From: Kineothrix sp. MB12-C1
GTDB lineage: Bacteria; Bacillota; Clostridia; Lachnospirales; Lachnospiraceae
Assembly: GCF_030863805.1 (NCBI RefSeq)
Contig: NZ_CP132957.1
Coordinates: 930,001-994,000 of the forward strand
Reading direction: 5' to 3'
DNA length: 64,000 nucleotides
Positions 51,913-60,293 of the stretch are shown here, in pieces. Each line of letters begins with the position of its first letter. Positions within the stretch are counted from its first letter, which is position 1. Under the pieces are notes generated by a model. That model made no database searches. It had not been told where the DNA came from and saw only the letters and a program-made list of their open reading frames with translations. A program made the translations under genes and the position numbers.

Positions 51913-52380
51913 CTAAAACTTAGATTTTTCATAATTATATGGAATACTTGTCCCAACGACAACATCATCAATCTTTTCAATCATTAACCAATCATCCATG
52001 TTTCCCTGATGGTCAAAGTCAAGCGCAGGAGTAATTGCTGTAACATTTTGAAACTCTATCAGACATAAACATTTCTTGTGCCAACGTATTTTTTGTTTTT
52101 CTGTTAAATTGAGTTTATCCTGATTATCTGCAAGTACTTTTACAATCTCATCATCGGTTAGCTTTACGTAATTTTGGACAGATTTCACGATAGCTTTAGT
52201 GGATATCTTTGCTGTTCCTTTTTCCATAAAATATAACATTTCACCTTCAAAAACTCTACTATGTGGTATCTTGCGTCCAGCCGCCCCCCTTACAACCATA
52301 GTTTTTATTCCACTATTAATCTTATCTAATACTCTCTTACCTGCCACACCAATATTTTCACAATATACTAAATGTACCAT
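51913..52380 (-). CDS. PUA/ASCH-like small protein, copy 2
   Basis: The 155-residue protein is 76% identical (118/155) to the one at 24558-25025, same length, with the invariant stretches RGAAGRKIPHSRVFEGE, LYFMEKGTA, RWHKKCLCL and FDHQGNMDDWL. AGGAG precedes the ATG. It follows the AraC-GyrI gene by ten bases and is likely in one operon with it. Here no DUF5131 gene is adjacent. Confidence 0.62.
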   Translation of the reverse strand: MVHLVYCENIGVAGKRVLDKINSGIKTMVVRGAAGRKIPHSRVFEGEMLYFMEKGTAKISTKAIVKSVQNYVKLTDDEIVKVLADNQDKLNLTEKQKIRWHKKCLCLIEFQNVTAITPALDFDHQGNMDDWLMIEKIDDVVVGTSIPYNYEKSKF

Positions 52381-52390
52381 TGTAAGCTCC

Positions 52391-53242
52391 TCAATTCTTT
52401 TTAACTACAGGAATCCAAACTTCATATATTGCATTTTCCGGGTTTGGATTAATATAAACCTCAATATCCGGTGCATTCCCATATTCATATCCTGACGTTG
52501 GAAGCCAATCCGTTACAATTTGTCTCTCTAGTTCCTGAATGGATATATTTGTCCCGTTCCCTCTAAAAATTGCCCAAGTCGCTTCCGGCACCATGGATTC
52601 TTCTAAGTCTGTTTCTGCTGCCTGATTACTTGCCACTGCTATATAATATTTCCAGTCGGATTCCTCATTACATGAGCTGACACCTAATAGTCCCTTTACC
52701 TCTCCGTCCATCATGTTCGCCAACTTTTCTATCATACCATTTTGGGCAGCCTGTCCCCACATGGCCGGAACCACTTCAAAGTTTTTCTCAATTTCTTTTT
52801 CTAATGGAATTGAGAATCCAACAATTCTAAATGCCTCTTTCTTCTCAATGCGATAATCCATCACACAATCTCCTTTTATTGATATTTTGAAGCTAATGGG
52901 AGGATATGCTTTCAAACTATGCAGACCTCCTCTCGCTTCTGAAGGGGCGATACCATGTATTCGCTGAAAAGCTCTGTTAAAGGCCGTAGGAGAATCATAG
53001 CCATATTTTAAAGAAACATCTATCACTTTATTACTAGCATCTTGTAGGTCTGCCGCAGCTCTTGACATTTTTCTTCGCCTGATATATTCCGATAACGGGA
53101 CATCTGCCATATATGCAAACATTCTTTGAAAGTGATAGGATGAACAAAGCGTGATCTTGGATATTTCATCAAAATCAATTTCATCCGTAAGATGTTCCTC
53201 TATATGGTTAATTGCACTGTTTAATCTCTCTATCCATTCCAT
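52391..53242 (-). CDS. AraC family regulator with GyrI-like effector domain, copy 3
   Basis: The 283-residue protein has an AraC domain (about 1-105, YGYDSPTAFNRAFQRIHGIAPSEARG) and a GyrI/Bacterial transcription activator effector domain (about 125-283, EKKEAFRIVGFSIPLEKEIEKNFEVVPAMW; ATWAIFRGNG; VEVYINPNPENAIYEVWIPVVKK-like end). AAGGAG precedes the ATG. It is the first gene of the pair with PUA-like copy 2. Confidence 0.87.
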   Translation of the reverse strand: MEWIERLNSAINHIEEHLTDEIDFDEISKITLCSSYHFQRMFAYMADVPLSEYIRRRKMSRAAADLQDASNKVIDVSLKYGYDSPTAFNRAFQRIHGIAPSEARGGLHSLKAYPPISFKISIKGDCVMDYRIEKKEAFRIVGFSIPLEKEIEKNFEVVPAMWGQAAQNGMIEKLANMMDGEVKGLLGVSSCNEESDWKYYIAVASNQAAETDLEESMVPEATWAIFRGNGTNISIQELERQIVTDWLPTSGYEYGNAPDIEVYINPNPENAIYEVWIPVVKKN

Positions 53243-53346
53243 ATCTTAACTCCTTATGTCATTATATTTGTTATAAAGCTGAATATCCTCTCTTTATCAT
53301 ATCGGAATAAGAGAGGTACAGATTGTTCATTTTCAAGTGTTTCTTT

Positions 53347-54033
53347 TTAAAAGGCATTCCATAAAAAAACAAAGATAAATACACAGCCCCACGCATTTCC
53401 AGTGTATTCCTTTGCCATCAGCATACCATACACGATGATAAATATGGTCAGCATTTCAATAACACCTTCGGCAGTCACGCCAATTGCACCATGAATAAGG
53501 ATACACAGCACAGCGCAGGAAATAGCTCCCCAATTGAGCCATTTATTCTTACTTGGATATCGCCCGTTAATTTTATCACTGATTACCACATAATTGAAGC
53601 CCTCAAAGAAGCCCCAAACAAGAGCGGTTACCAGCATTCCAACGACATTTACTGGGAACCCGCTTGATAGTACATCCTGTGTTGTCCAAACAGATTGAAA
53701 GGGCAAATAGCTCATGATTTGATTGGTGAACAGCATGAAAGCAATGTAGGGAATAAAACACAGGGAACATAGAAGAATGGATAAAACAGCTCTTTTTTTG
53801 TTTAGACCATAAGCAAATAGATTTTCCTTTCTAAAAATCGATACAGCAACAATTCCTAATCCCGCCACACCAAATTGAAATGCTGCTCCTAAAAATACGC
53901 GCAGAAGGAGATTGATATCGCTATCCTTTATAAACGCAGCAAATTGACTTTGAAAGGTCATGTAAATTCCAAGTACTGCAAAAGAAATAAGAGCAATAGC
54001 CCATAGATCCACGTCTAGCTTCCGTTGTTCCAT
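53347..54033 (-). CDS. Multi-pass membrane protein, possibly CPBP-like
   Basis: The ATG at 54033 is taken as start. The 228-residue protein has six to seven membrane segments. LVWGFFEGFNYVVISDKIN around residue 140 resembles the first CPBP (CAAX protease-like) motif, but the paired glutamates of active proteins are not complete (FFEGFN), so a protease role is doubtful. No ribosome site is strong. Confidence 0.55.
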   Translation of the reverse strand: MEQRKLDVDLWAIALISFAVLGIYMTFQSQFAAFIKDSDINLLLRVFLGAAFQFGVAGLGIVAVSIFRKENLFAYGLNKKRAVLSILLCSLCFIPYIAFMLFTNQIMSYLPFQSVWTTQDVLSSGFPVNVVGMLVTALVWGFFEGFNYVVISDKINGRYPSKNKWLNWGAISCAVLCILIHGAIGVTAEGVIEMLTIFIIVYGMLMAKEYTGNAWGCVFIFVFLWNAF

Positions 54034-54122
54034 TGTCAATTCTTTTTTGCCATATTATCCTCCCAGTTTCTTGCATGTTGACGTATCGTGATGCGGATAT
54101 TTCGTCATAGTTAGTATCAGTT

Positions 54123-54537
54123 TTATAATTGAAAGCTTTCTGTTTTCAAATCACAATAATGCCGTCCTTTTGTTGCTGCAAATTTTAATACGCAGTAATC
54201 TGGATCAGTTACACCCTTTTTATAAAGCATTGTGTCTCCGGTTCGCCAAATATCTTGTTTTATCTTGGCATCTTCCAATACCTCCATTGTTCCAATGAGC
54301 ATAACGCCTTCATAACAAAAACGCCCTCTGTTAAAAATATATGCTTGCTTTCTCATTTCTTCTATACTGGCTTACACGCAGAGATGATGTATTGGTCGTG
54401 AAATAAAAACAATTGCATTCAATTTTTCGGGCTGTCAGCATTGCTTTCATGTTTGGAAAGCCTTCACTGTCAATAGAAGCAATAAATGCTACTTTCTGCT
54501 TTTGTATAAACTCAAGTACCTGCTCTTTCATTTTCAA
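54123..54537 (-). pseudogene. Pyridoxamine 5'-phosphate oxidase-like protein, frameshifted
   Basis: The first part (54331-54537, MKMKEQVLEFIQKQKVAFIASIDSEGFPNMKAML...) and second part (54123-54356, ...FNRGRFCYEGVMLIGTMEVLED...) are the two halves of one flavin-binding split-barrel protein of about 140 residues. The frame breaks in the T-run of ATATATTTTTAAC near 54335. A sequencing error in the run would have the same effect. Confidence 0.75.
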
Positions 54538-54621
54538 ATTTGATTCCTCCTGCTAATTTCCTACCACGATAGGACATTGATTTCAATTACTAATATGCAC
54601 TTTATAAAAATTTGAATTAAA

Positions 54622-54669
54622 CACGGTCTATAATTGGTATGTGTGGACCTTTTGATAATCCTTAGAAAA
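54622..54669 (-). repeat. 48-bp duplicated gene-end segment, copy A
   Basis: Matches 56608-56655 at 46 of 48 positions. On the minus strand both encode FSKDYQK-x-HTYQL and a stop, so they are copies of one gene's 3' end. Confidence 0.8.
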
Positions 54670-54819
54670 GGTTATTCTTACGCGCCTTTTTGTCAAGTTA
54701 TATACTGCCGACCATTGTTCATCACCCTGTATCACATTTTGTTTTAGCAATTTTAATGCATTGCTTTGCTCTGAACTATTTGAATGGCTTTTAGCAAGGG
54801 GAGGAGGAGAATACCGCAA
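54628..54819 (-). pseudogene. C-terminal remnant of an Ntn-type amide hydrolase/acyltransferase
   Basis: The frame ends DEQWSAVYNLTKRRVRITFS and KDYQKVHTYQL. The WSAVYN...V.I.F...Y..V..Y.L pattern is that of the C-terminus of isopenicillin-N acyltransferase-like (linear amide C-N hydrolase) proteins. No N-terminal part or catalytic cysteine is present. Confidence 0.45.
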
Positions 54820-54866
54820 CCATCACCGAGCCGGTAAATGCCCGTAAGCTGCCACCGCTATTGGCA

Positions 54867-55424
54867 CTATTCTACTATATTAAATGTATAAGAGCAGGGA
54901 CTTTCTTTGCTTACTCCAAGCTGGGGTATGTCTATTGAATGAATTTTTAGTTTTATTCCCAACGCTTTCTCTAAAGCATACATGCGCCCTCCCGCACATC
55001 TTTCATTATATAACATAAACGGTGCTGTAAGTTTTCCTTTCAGTGTATGTCTATAACACTCATCACAAGCAAATATTACCGTTATGGTATTCTTTTCTTC
55101 GTTTAAAGTGATGCTTTGTGTCTTTCCGGTATAATCCTTTATGAAAGTGTTTACGTAGAGTTCCAATCTTACGGAAAGAGGTTTATCAGCGTGTTCCAGG
55201 GCAAACGCTTTGCGTACTTTATTCTGTCCGGTACCCTGGCAACCCCCGTGTTTTTCCCAGAGCGTAAAGCGCTGCTTCTCGGCGAGATGTTCCCCCATTG
55301 CTTCCATAAACCTGTTATCGCACTCGTTTTCGCTGTATGTTTGCACAATGCTTTCAAATACAGCCAATACATCCTTGGGAATACCATTTTTTTGATTTTT
55401 CATAGTTCTTAACATCGTTTTCAA
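54867..55424 (-). CDS. Uncharacterised Cys-containing cytoplasmic protein
   Basis: The 185-residue protein starts at a TTG with GGAGG nine bases upstream (an ATG three codons later has no site). It has cysteines in HGGCQG, FACDECYRH, ERCAGGRMYALEKALG, and no membrane segment. The arrangement resembles DUF6144 or ATC hydrolase-like proteins, by pattern only. It starts four bases after the MerR gene stop, so it may be its partner. Confidence 0.55.
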   Translation of the reverse strand: MKTMLRTMKNQKNGIPKDVLAVFESIVQTYSENECDNRFMEAMGEHLAEKQRFTLWEKHGGCQGTGQNKVRKAFALEHADKPLSVRLELYVNTFIKDYTGKTQSITLNEEKNTITVIFACDECYRHTLKGKLTAPFMLYNERCAGGRMYALEKALGIKLKIHSIDIPQLGVSKESPCSYTFNIVE

Positions 55425-55428
55425 TTGA

Positions 55429-56403
55429 TTAAGCCTCCAAACCTATCTCTTCTTCCTTTAGCTTTATAGGTACATATCTTTGTAGCTGTTCATAGCCGAG
55501 ACCTTTTTTTATTTCATCGTCATTATAGGTCATGTTCCCCATGATGTCCCGTTCTTCATCCAGCACAAAATTCGTTTTTTTCAACCATTGTAAGATTTTA
55601 CTTTCAACTTTCATAATGCTGTCATCATCGCCGTCAATGCATACGGCGGAAGCATACAAGCCGCCTTTAAACACAGTGACTTCATACGGAGCAGTATCAA
55701 GTTCGTTGACACACTCATGCACACTATATATCCATCTGAATTTTCCGTCGTTTCTTCTGCACAAAAAATCAGCGCAATCAAGAACAGCATTTTTTTTCAA
55801 ATAATTATACTTATTCATCCAAAACATTAGACAGTTTTCATTGAACAATTCACCAAAGTCTTGATACTGTGATGTCAGTGACAAAAATTCCGGGATCCTC
55901 ACAATCATTACATCCGGGATCTTCTTATCAAGCTTTTCGGTTATCTCCAGCAGACGATTCACATCTGCCGGCTTGCCGTTATAATCAACATTTACAAGAT
56001 GCCCCTCAATCTCTTGCGCCTTTTCGTAAAGCAGCTTGACATCTGTATCTTTTGCGAAATCAGCATTATTGATTTGCTTGATAAATTCCAACACAATCGA
56101 CTTTAACTCGTGTAGAAGAGCTACCTCTTCGTCAATGACGTCGACTTTGTTTCCTAATACCTCCAGTACTACATCTGAATCAGGTGCGTCAAATATACGC
56201 TGTATATCTTTTATGCTTATATTCAGCTTACGCAAAATCAATATCTGCTCCAACCGTTTTACGGCAGCCTCGTCATACATCCTGTAGGCATAATCTTCAC
56301 TTCGGGTGCTGGATATCAGCCCCATATCTTCGTAATACTTCAATGCACGCGCAGAAATATCATATTTTATTGACATTTCACGTATTTTAATAAGTTCGCT
56401 CAT
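55429..56403 (-). CDS. MerR family regulator with C-terminal effector domain
   Basis: The ATG at 56403 has GGAGG eight bases upstream. The 324-residue protein has the MerR winged helix (about 5-75, YDISARALKYYEDMGLISSTRSEDYAYRMYDEAAVKRL), a dimerising helix (about 80-125) and a GyrI-like C-terminal domain. No metal-binding cysteines are seen, so it is likely of the BmrR ligand type. A 19-base-spaced promoter lies just upstream (56436-56466). Confidence 0.87.
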   Translation of the reverse strand: MSELIKIREMSIKYDISARALKYYEDMGLISSTRSEDYAYRMYDEAAVKRLEQILILRKLNISIKDIQRIFDAPDSDVVLEVLGNKVDVIDEEVALLHELKSIVLEFIKQINNADFAKDTDVKLLYEKAQEIEGHLVNVDYNGKPADVNRLLEITEKLDKKIPDVMIVRIPEFLSLTSQYQDFGELFNENCLMFWMNKYNYLKKNAVLDCADFLCRRNDGKFRWIYSVHECVNELDTAPYEVTVFKGGLYASAVCIDGDDDSIMKVESKILQWLKKTNFVLDEERDIMGNMTYNDDEIKKGLGYEQLQRYVPIKLKEEEIGLEA

Positions 56404-56435
56404 ATGTTTTACCTCCGTAATCATTTTCTACAACC

Positions 56436-56466
56436 ATTATAAAGTACGACGCAACGATCGAGTCAA
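56436..56466 (-). promoter_or_regulatory. MerR-type promoter with 19-base spacer
   Basis: On the minus strand TTGACT (56461-56466) and TATAAT (56436-56441) are 19 bases apart, the long spacing bound and twisted by MerR regulators. The spacer holds a dyad-like CGATCGTTGCGTCGTAC. It should be autoregulated by the MerR gene that follows. Confidence 0.75.
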
Positions 56467-56701
56467 TAGAAAAATGCAAGCTATATAACTCTTTTTGCTG
56501 ATAGGTATTTTCACCAGCTTTTTAAATCCGTCTTTTGGCCGCACTTATGGCTGGTGGAATCTGATAATGATTTTACGTGATACAGCTGGCGCAAAAAACG
56601 AATGAAGCACGGTCTATAATTGGTATGTGTGACCCTTTTGATAATCCTTAGAAAACGGCTTCTATAAAGATTTGATACCTTCTGTAACATGACGCTAACA
56701 T
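56467..56701. other. Spacer with duplicated gene-end scrap, copy B (56608-56655)
   Basis: The minus strand holds the 48-bp repeat encoding FSKDYQKGHTYQL and stop, with an in-frame TAG just upstream, so no gene remains. The rest shows nothing recognisable. Confidence 0.6.
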
Positions 56702-57670
56702 CTAGCAAGAAGACGCTTCTTGCAGCTCCGCATATTTCTCGCGCAATAGCGCCGTTGCCCAGTGATAGGAATCCGCAGTCTCATACCCTCGATAAACCGG
56801 TTCCTGTGCAACAATCATAAGCAAATAGAGATCGTACCAAAGAATTCTTCGTTTTTCTTCTTCCGTAAATTCTTCAATTCCGTACCCTCTCAAAAAGTCA
56901 GCCGATTGGGCGTAGGACCGGAATCCCACTTCCATGAGCGGATCACCCCACAGGCAGCGCTCCCAATCGATTATACCCGTAAGTTTTTCGTCCTCAACGA
57001 AGATATTGCCGTCCCATATGTCCCAGTGAACCAGACAGGGCGTTACGATGCTTTGGAATATCCCCTTATCTTGATCCAGTAATTCGAACAGCTCACTGGA
57101 GGAGATAGCTAGGTCAATGCTTTCTTTCCCGGCATCCAGTATGACGGCTCTCAGCATTTCAGCAAAAACATCAAACCAGATTTTCCCTTGAAGAGCCGTT
57201 TGCCCGGGATACCCAAAGCTGCCGTTTGTTATCCGGTTAATCTCTTTATTCAGGGAACCTACCAGAAAATGAATATGGCTTACTTGCTCGTAAGTCAACA
57301 ACGGCTTCTGAGAGGACAGGCTTTTCCCATTCAATTTCTGCATAAAAAAATAGGGGAAACTGCAAAGCGTGCAGGATGGATCGTAAAACTCGACTTCCGG
57401 CAATGGGATATTGGTTTTTTTAGCTGCCAACCGCATCGAGCATACTTCCGCTTCCATGATATTTTGTTCATAGGTCATGACCGTTACCTTGGGGTCAGGT
57501 GCTATCTTCAGGACGCTTTTCGTCCCATCTTCAAAAGAAACTTCATAAGCGATATTAAAATAACCTTCTGTCAGCTCATGCAGATCTTTAAGAATTCTTT
57601 CAGGAAATGCGTGCCCAATCAGCATCATGAGTGTGGATTCGCTTTGGATATTTTTTGTTAAGTATGCCAT
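56702..57670 (-). CDS. APH-like phosphotransferase family protein
   Basis: The 322-residue protein has FNIAYEVSFEDGTKSVLKIAP (nucleotide Lys), a hinge KLNGKSL and the catalytic block LVHWDIWDGNIFVEDEKLTGIIDWERCLWGDPLMEV, with the HxD and DxD (IIDWE) motifs of aminoglycoside phosphotransferase/fructosamine kinase-like enzymes. AAGGGAG precedes the ATG. The acceptor may be an antibiotic or sugar amine; unknown. Confidence 0.8.
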   Translation of the reverse strand: MAYLTKNIQSESTLMMLIGHAFPERILKDLHELTEGYFNIAYEVSFEDGTKSVLKIAPDPKVTVMTYEQNIMEAEVCSMRLAAKKTNIPLPEVEFYDPSCTLCSFPYFFMQKLNGKSLSSQKPLLTYEQVSHIHFLVGSLNKEINRITNGSFGYPGQTALQGKIWFDVFAEMLRAVILDAGKESIDLAISSSELFELLDQDKGIFQSIVTPCLVHWDIWDGNIFVEDEKLTGIIDWERCLWGDPLMEVGFRSYAQSADFLRGYGIEEFTEEEKRRILWYDLYLLMIVAQEPVYRGYETADSYHWATALLREKYAELQEASSC

Positions 57671-57680
57671 TTTATCTCCC

Positions 57681-58079
57681 TTAGTCGTTCGTCATTACAT
57701 TTTTATAGCGGTTATTTGAATGCTTGTAAAACTTGTCCATAAATCCCAGCATTTCTATCAACTGTTCAGCCAGTTCGTTGTTGATACTGTGCCAACGATA
57801 ACCATACCCCGGAAAATAAGGGCATAAGTCATACTCTTCGCCTTCATGAACAACCTTGATTACGGCAAGTGAGCGTGTGCCTGTTTGATCGGTCTGCACA
57901 CAATATCTACATCCGTCACATTTTTTCGTGTGCTTTATGATAAAGTTTTTTATATTGGTATTTGCTGAATCAAAAGCCTTCAAGTATGTTTTCAAGCCAT
58001 TTGGAATGCACAAACCAAAAACAACAGGATTTTCAAAACAGGAGTCATATCGTGCCGATATGCCTGATTTTATATTCAA
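57681..58079 (-). CDS. Uncharacterised protein C-terminal part with zinc-ribbon motif
   Basis: The 132-residue frame opens at a TTG without ribosome site. It has CDGCRYCVQTDQTGTRSLAV and LCPYFPGYGYRWHS, a likely zinc-binding C-terminal domain. The N-terminus looks cut: it abuts the 5' part of an M23-like gene at 58076-58079, suggesting a deletion that joined two genes. Confidence 0.45.
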   Translation of the reverse strand: MNIKSGISARYDSCFENPVVFGLCIPNGLKTYLKAFDSANTNIKNFIIKHTKKCDGCRYCVQTDQTGTRSLAVIKVVHEGEEYDLCPYFPGYGYRWHSINNELAEQLIEMLGFMDKFYKHSNNRYKNVMTND

Positions 58080-58270
58080 ATCCGCCAGTTGGACGATTTT
58101 TGCTCCACATAGGGTTTGCGTAAGTCAACCCATTCTCCGTTGAAGGGAAGAGAATATTCAACGGATCCGATATAAGTGTCTTTGTTCGTGAACTTGTCAC
58201 TATATCGGACTGCCGCATAGATAAGGCCTGCAATCTGCTGGGTTTGCTGCCACAAAAAACGCAGTTTCAT
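58076..58270 (-). pseudogene. 5' fragment of an M23-like peptidase gene
   Basis: The 64-residue frame begins MKLRFLWQQTQQIAGLIYAA and has GSVEYSLPFNGEWVDL, the start of the family I know as M23 metallopeptidases with SLPFNG...W. It ends in NWRI then stop, without catalytic residues. It joins the frame at 57681-58079. Confidence 0.5.
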
Positions 58271-58284
58271 TTAATACCCCCTTT

Positions 58285-58698
58285 TTATGTGGACGGGCAT
58301 ATAATCTTGGCTTCAAACAAGGCTTCAAACGTATTTGCTGCGCCGCCATGCTCCACAATCTTTCCATCTATGACCTTATCAATATCCACGCCGGTAATTC
58401 TTAACTTCTTACCGGATGGCTTCATACCTAGCCATTCACCTTTATGGGTTCCCTCCATAATAAATTCAGAAATAACATAGTCGCCATCGCAGTATTGGTG
58501 TGTGATTATCATTTTTAAATCAGGGTAGGTTTTTCTTACATCAATCATGTGCTGCTGCATCCCCGCTATCCCAACGGGGATGGTTTTGTCACCTAATCGA
58601 ATGGAACAATCATCGGATATATAGTCAGGGACTTCATTAATCAAATGATTGGAAGTGACGTATTCATAGAAGTGTTTTACTGTTTCTAAGTTACCCAT
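58285..58698 (-). CDS. SnoaL-like / ester cyclase family protein
   Basis: The 137-residue protein has the NTF2-like fold pattern of ester cyclases: VKHFYEYVTSNHLINEVPDYISDD, MQQHMIDVRKTYPDLKMIITHQYCDGDYVISEFIMEGTHKGEWLG and SGKKLRITGVDIDKVIDGKIVEH. It has no assigned substrate. AAAGGAG precedes the ATG. Confidence 0.8.
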   Translation of the reverse strand: MGNLETVKHFYEYVTSNHLINEVPDYISDDCSIRLGDKTIPVGIAGMQQHMIDVRKTYPDLKMIITHQYCDGDYVISEFIMEGTHKGEWLGMKPSGKKLRITGVDIDKVIDGKIVEHGGAANTFEALFEAKIICPST

Positions 58699-58740
58699 AG
58701 TGTATCTCCTTTCATTTCCCGAATAATCTGCATAGCAATT

Positions 58741-59643
58741 TTATAAAGATAAATCCCTTTGATTGTCGCTCAAAGACATTAGATATTTCTTGACCCCCAG
58801 CCAGAAGAACCCTACCTTTAAATCTTTCACAGGCACTTGCGGATTCTGCGGAGGTTGTTGTGCGATGTCTTGTAAACAATACCCCTCTGGAATGACAACA
58901 AATTTACAGGTTCCCGGCTGCAAAGCCTTGCTTGGGCAGCCATAAATGCATTTTAGGCAGAAATGACACCCATCCCCAAAGGTTGGCTTTACGTTTGCCA
59001 TTGTGATATTACCAGCAGGGCAGTGATTTGCACACCAACCGCACCCGGTGCAATGCTCCATCACCTGAATTCGCTTACCCCAATAATGACCGCCTGCTGT
59101 TTCCAGCTTTCCGATTGCAGAGAAAATTCTGTCAATCCATAAGGGCTTTGCTTTCCTACAGACCCCGGACAGCAGATCACTTGTGATTTGATCAATTACG
59201 ATAGGCAATGCTTGCATTAAAAGATAGGGTAACGGACTTGGGGCAGGGGCTACCCAATTAGAAGGCATAACAATCATTCTTTCATATAGAACATGGTAGC
59301 CTTTCTTAGTTAAACGCTTGATACTTCCGACCCGGCAGGCTGTGTTGGGGCAAACATCTCCGGCTCCTGAAACAGAGATGACCGCTGCGGAGGTTTGGTT
59401 TACCATATCCAAAGCATCAATCCACTTGTAAACTGCATCCGGTGCGTTAAAAGCATGTACCGGGAACAGCAAGATAAGCGGGTCGCAGTTACTTTGGTTT
59501 TTGCTTATTCCGTCAGTAATTGTTTCAATCGTGCAGGTACAGCCTGCCGTTTCCAGATGCCTTTGAAAGCTCTTTGCCGCTAATTCTGTACCGCCGGTGC
59601 CAGAATAATAGGCGATTTTTATGTTGGAATATGTATTCATCAT
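58741..59643 (-). CDS. EFR1-type flavodoxin-ferredoxin protein
   Basis: The 300-residue protein has an N-terminal flavodoxin fold (IKIAYYSGTGGTELAAKSFQ, FMN phosphate loop) and two 4Fe-4S ferredoxin motifs (CTGCGWCANHCPAGNI and CHFCLKCIYGCPSKAL) at about 190-245. It is the EFR1 family layout and passes electrons between flavin and iron-sulfur centres. It is next to a flavodoxin-domain gene, 13 bases away. Confidence 0.85.
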   Translation of the reverse strand: MMNTYSNIKIAYYSGTGGTELAAKSFQRHLETAGCTCTIETITDGISKNQSNCDPLILLFPVHAFNAPDAVYKWIDALDMVNQTSAAVISVSGAGDVCPNTACRVGSIKRLTKKGYHVLYERMIVMPSNWVAPAPSPLPYLLMQALPIVIDQITSDLLSGVCRKAKPLWIDRIFSAIGKLETAGGHYWGKRIQVMEHCTGCGWCANHCPAGNITMANVKPTFGDGCHFCLKCIYGCPSKALQPGTCKFVVIPEGYCLQDIAQQPPQNPQVPVKDLKVGFFWLGVKKYLMSLSDNQRDLSL

Positions 59644-59656
59644 ACTATGTACCTCG

Positions 59657-60082
59657 CTACTCTGAAGCGACTGCCTGAATTAGTCGGTTTACATGCTCAA
59701 ACAACAGCCAATCTTGGTTTTTGGGCGATGTAAAAGGCGGAATACCTCCAAAAGATTCTATGCATACAGCGCTATCAATCAGTTCTTGAGGTATATTTTT
59801 TTCAATTACTTTTTTAAATGTATCGGGATAAGAATTGCATAAGAAAACTGCGGTTTTCTTAGAGGGGAGTACTTCTATGTTTTTTTTAATAAAATCTTTC
59901 ATCGGCTTATAAATCTTCCCCATTCTCACACCCGAACCTAAAATCACCAGATCAAATCGTTCTATTCCCGGCACTTGCTTGGTCAAATCACAAAGAGAAC
60001 AATCTTTTATGCTAGAAGCCAACAATTCTGCACAATCCCGGCTTGCGCCGGATTTTGTGGAATATACAATCAATGTTTTCAT
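59657..60082 (-). CDS. Flavodoxin-domain protein
   Basis: The 141-residue protein begins MKTLIVYSTKSGASRDCAELL (FMN phosphate loop) and has VILGSGVRMGKIYKPMKDFI, as in HemG-like flavodoxin-domain proteins. It is likely the partner of the EFR1 protein. AAGAAGG precedes the ATG. Confidence 0.83.
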   Translation of the reverse strand: MKTLIVYSTKSGASRDCAELLASSIKDCSLCDLTKQVPGIERFDLVILGSGVRMGKIYKPMKDFIKKNIEVLPSKKTAVFLCNSYPDTFKKVIEKNIPQELIDSAVCIESFGGIPPFTSPKNQDWLLFEHVNRLIQAVASE

Positions 60083-60086
60083 CGCA

Positions 60087-60293
60087 CTATCCCTTCTTCA
60101 TTCGGGAGAAGGTGGCTATCGCCAAGCACAACGTCATGACAGAAAATACGACAGCGGCTATCCCGCAGTTTACATGAAAATCAAAGGAACCGGGATCACT
60201 GATATTATTTGCTCTTAACCATAGCCCGCATATCATGGTTGACAGTAAGAGTACCACAGTGAAAATGGCGCAGATAATCGTTGCTTTTTTCAT
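60087..60293 (-). CDS. Small two-helix membrane protein
   Basis: The 68-residue protein has two hydrophobic helices (about 5-26 and 42-63) with a short outside loop. AGGAGG precedes the ATG, which overlaps the stop of the CPBP pseudogene by 4 bases, so it was part of that operon. Its function is not known. Confidence 0.6.
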   Translation of the reverse strand: MKKATIICAIFTVVLLLSTMICGLWLRANNISDPGSFDFHVNCGIAAVVFSVMTLCLAIATFSRMKKG

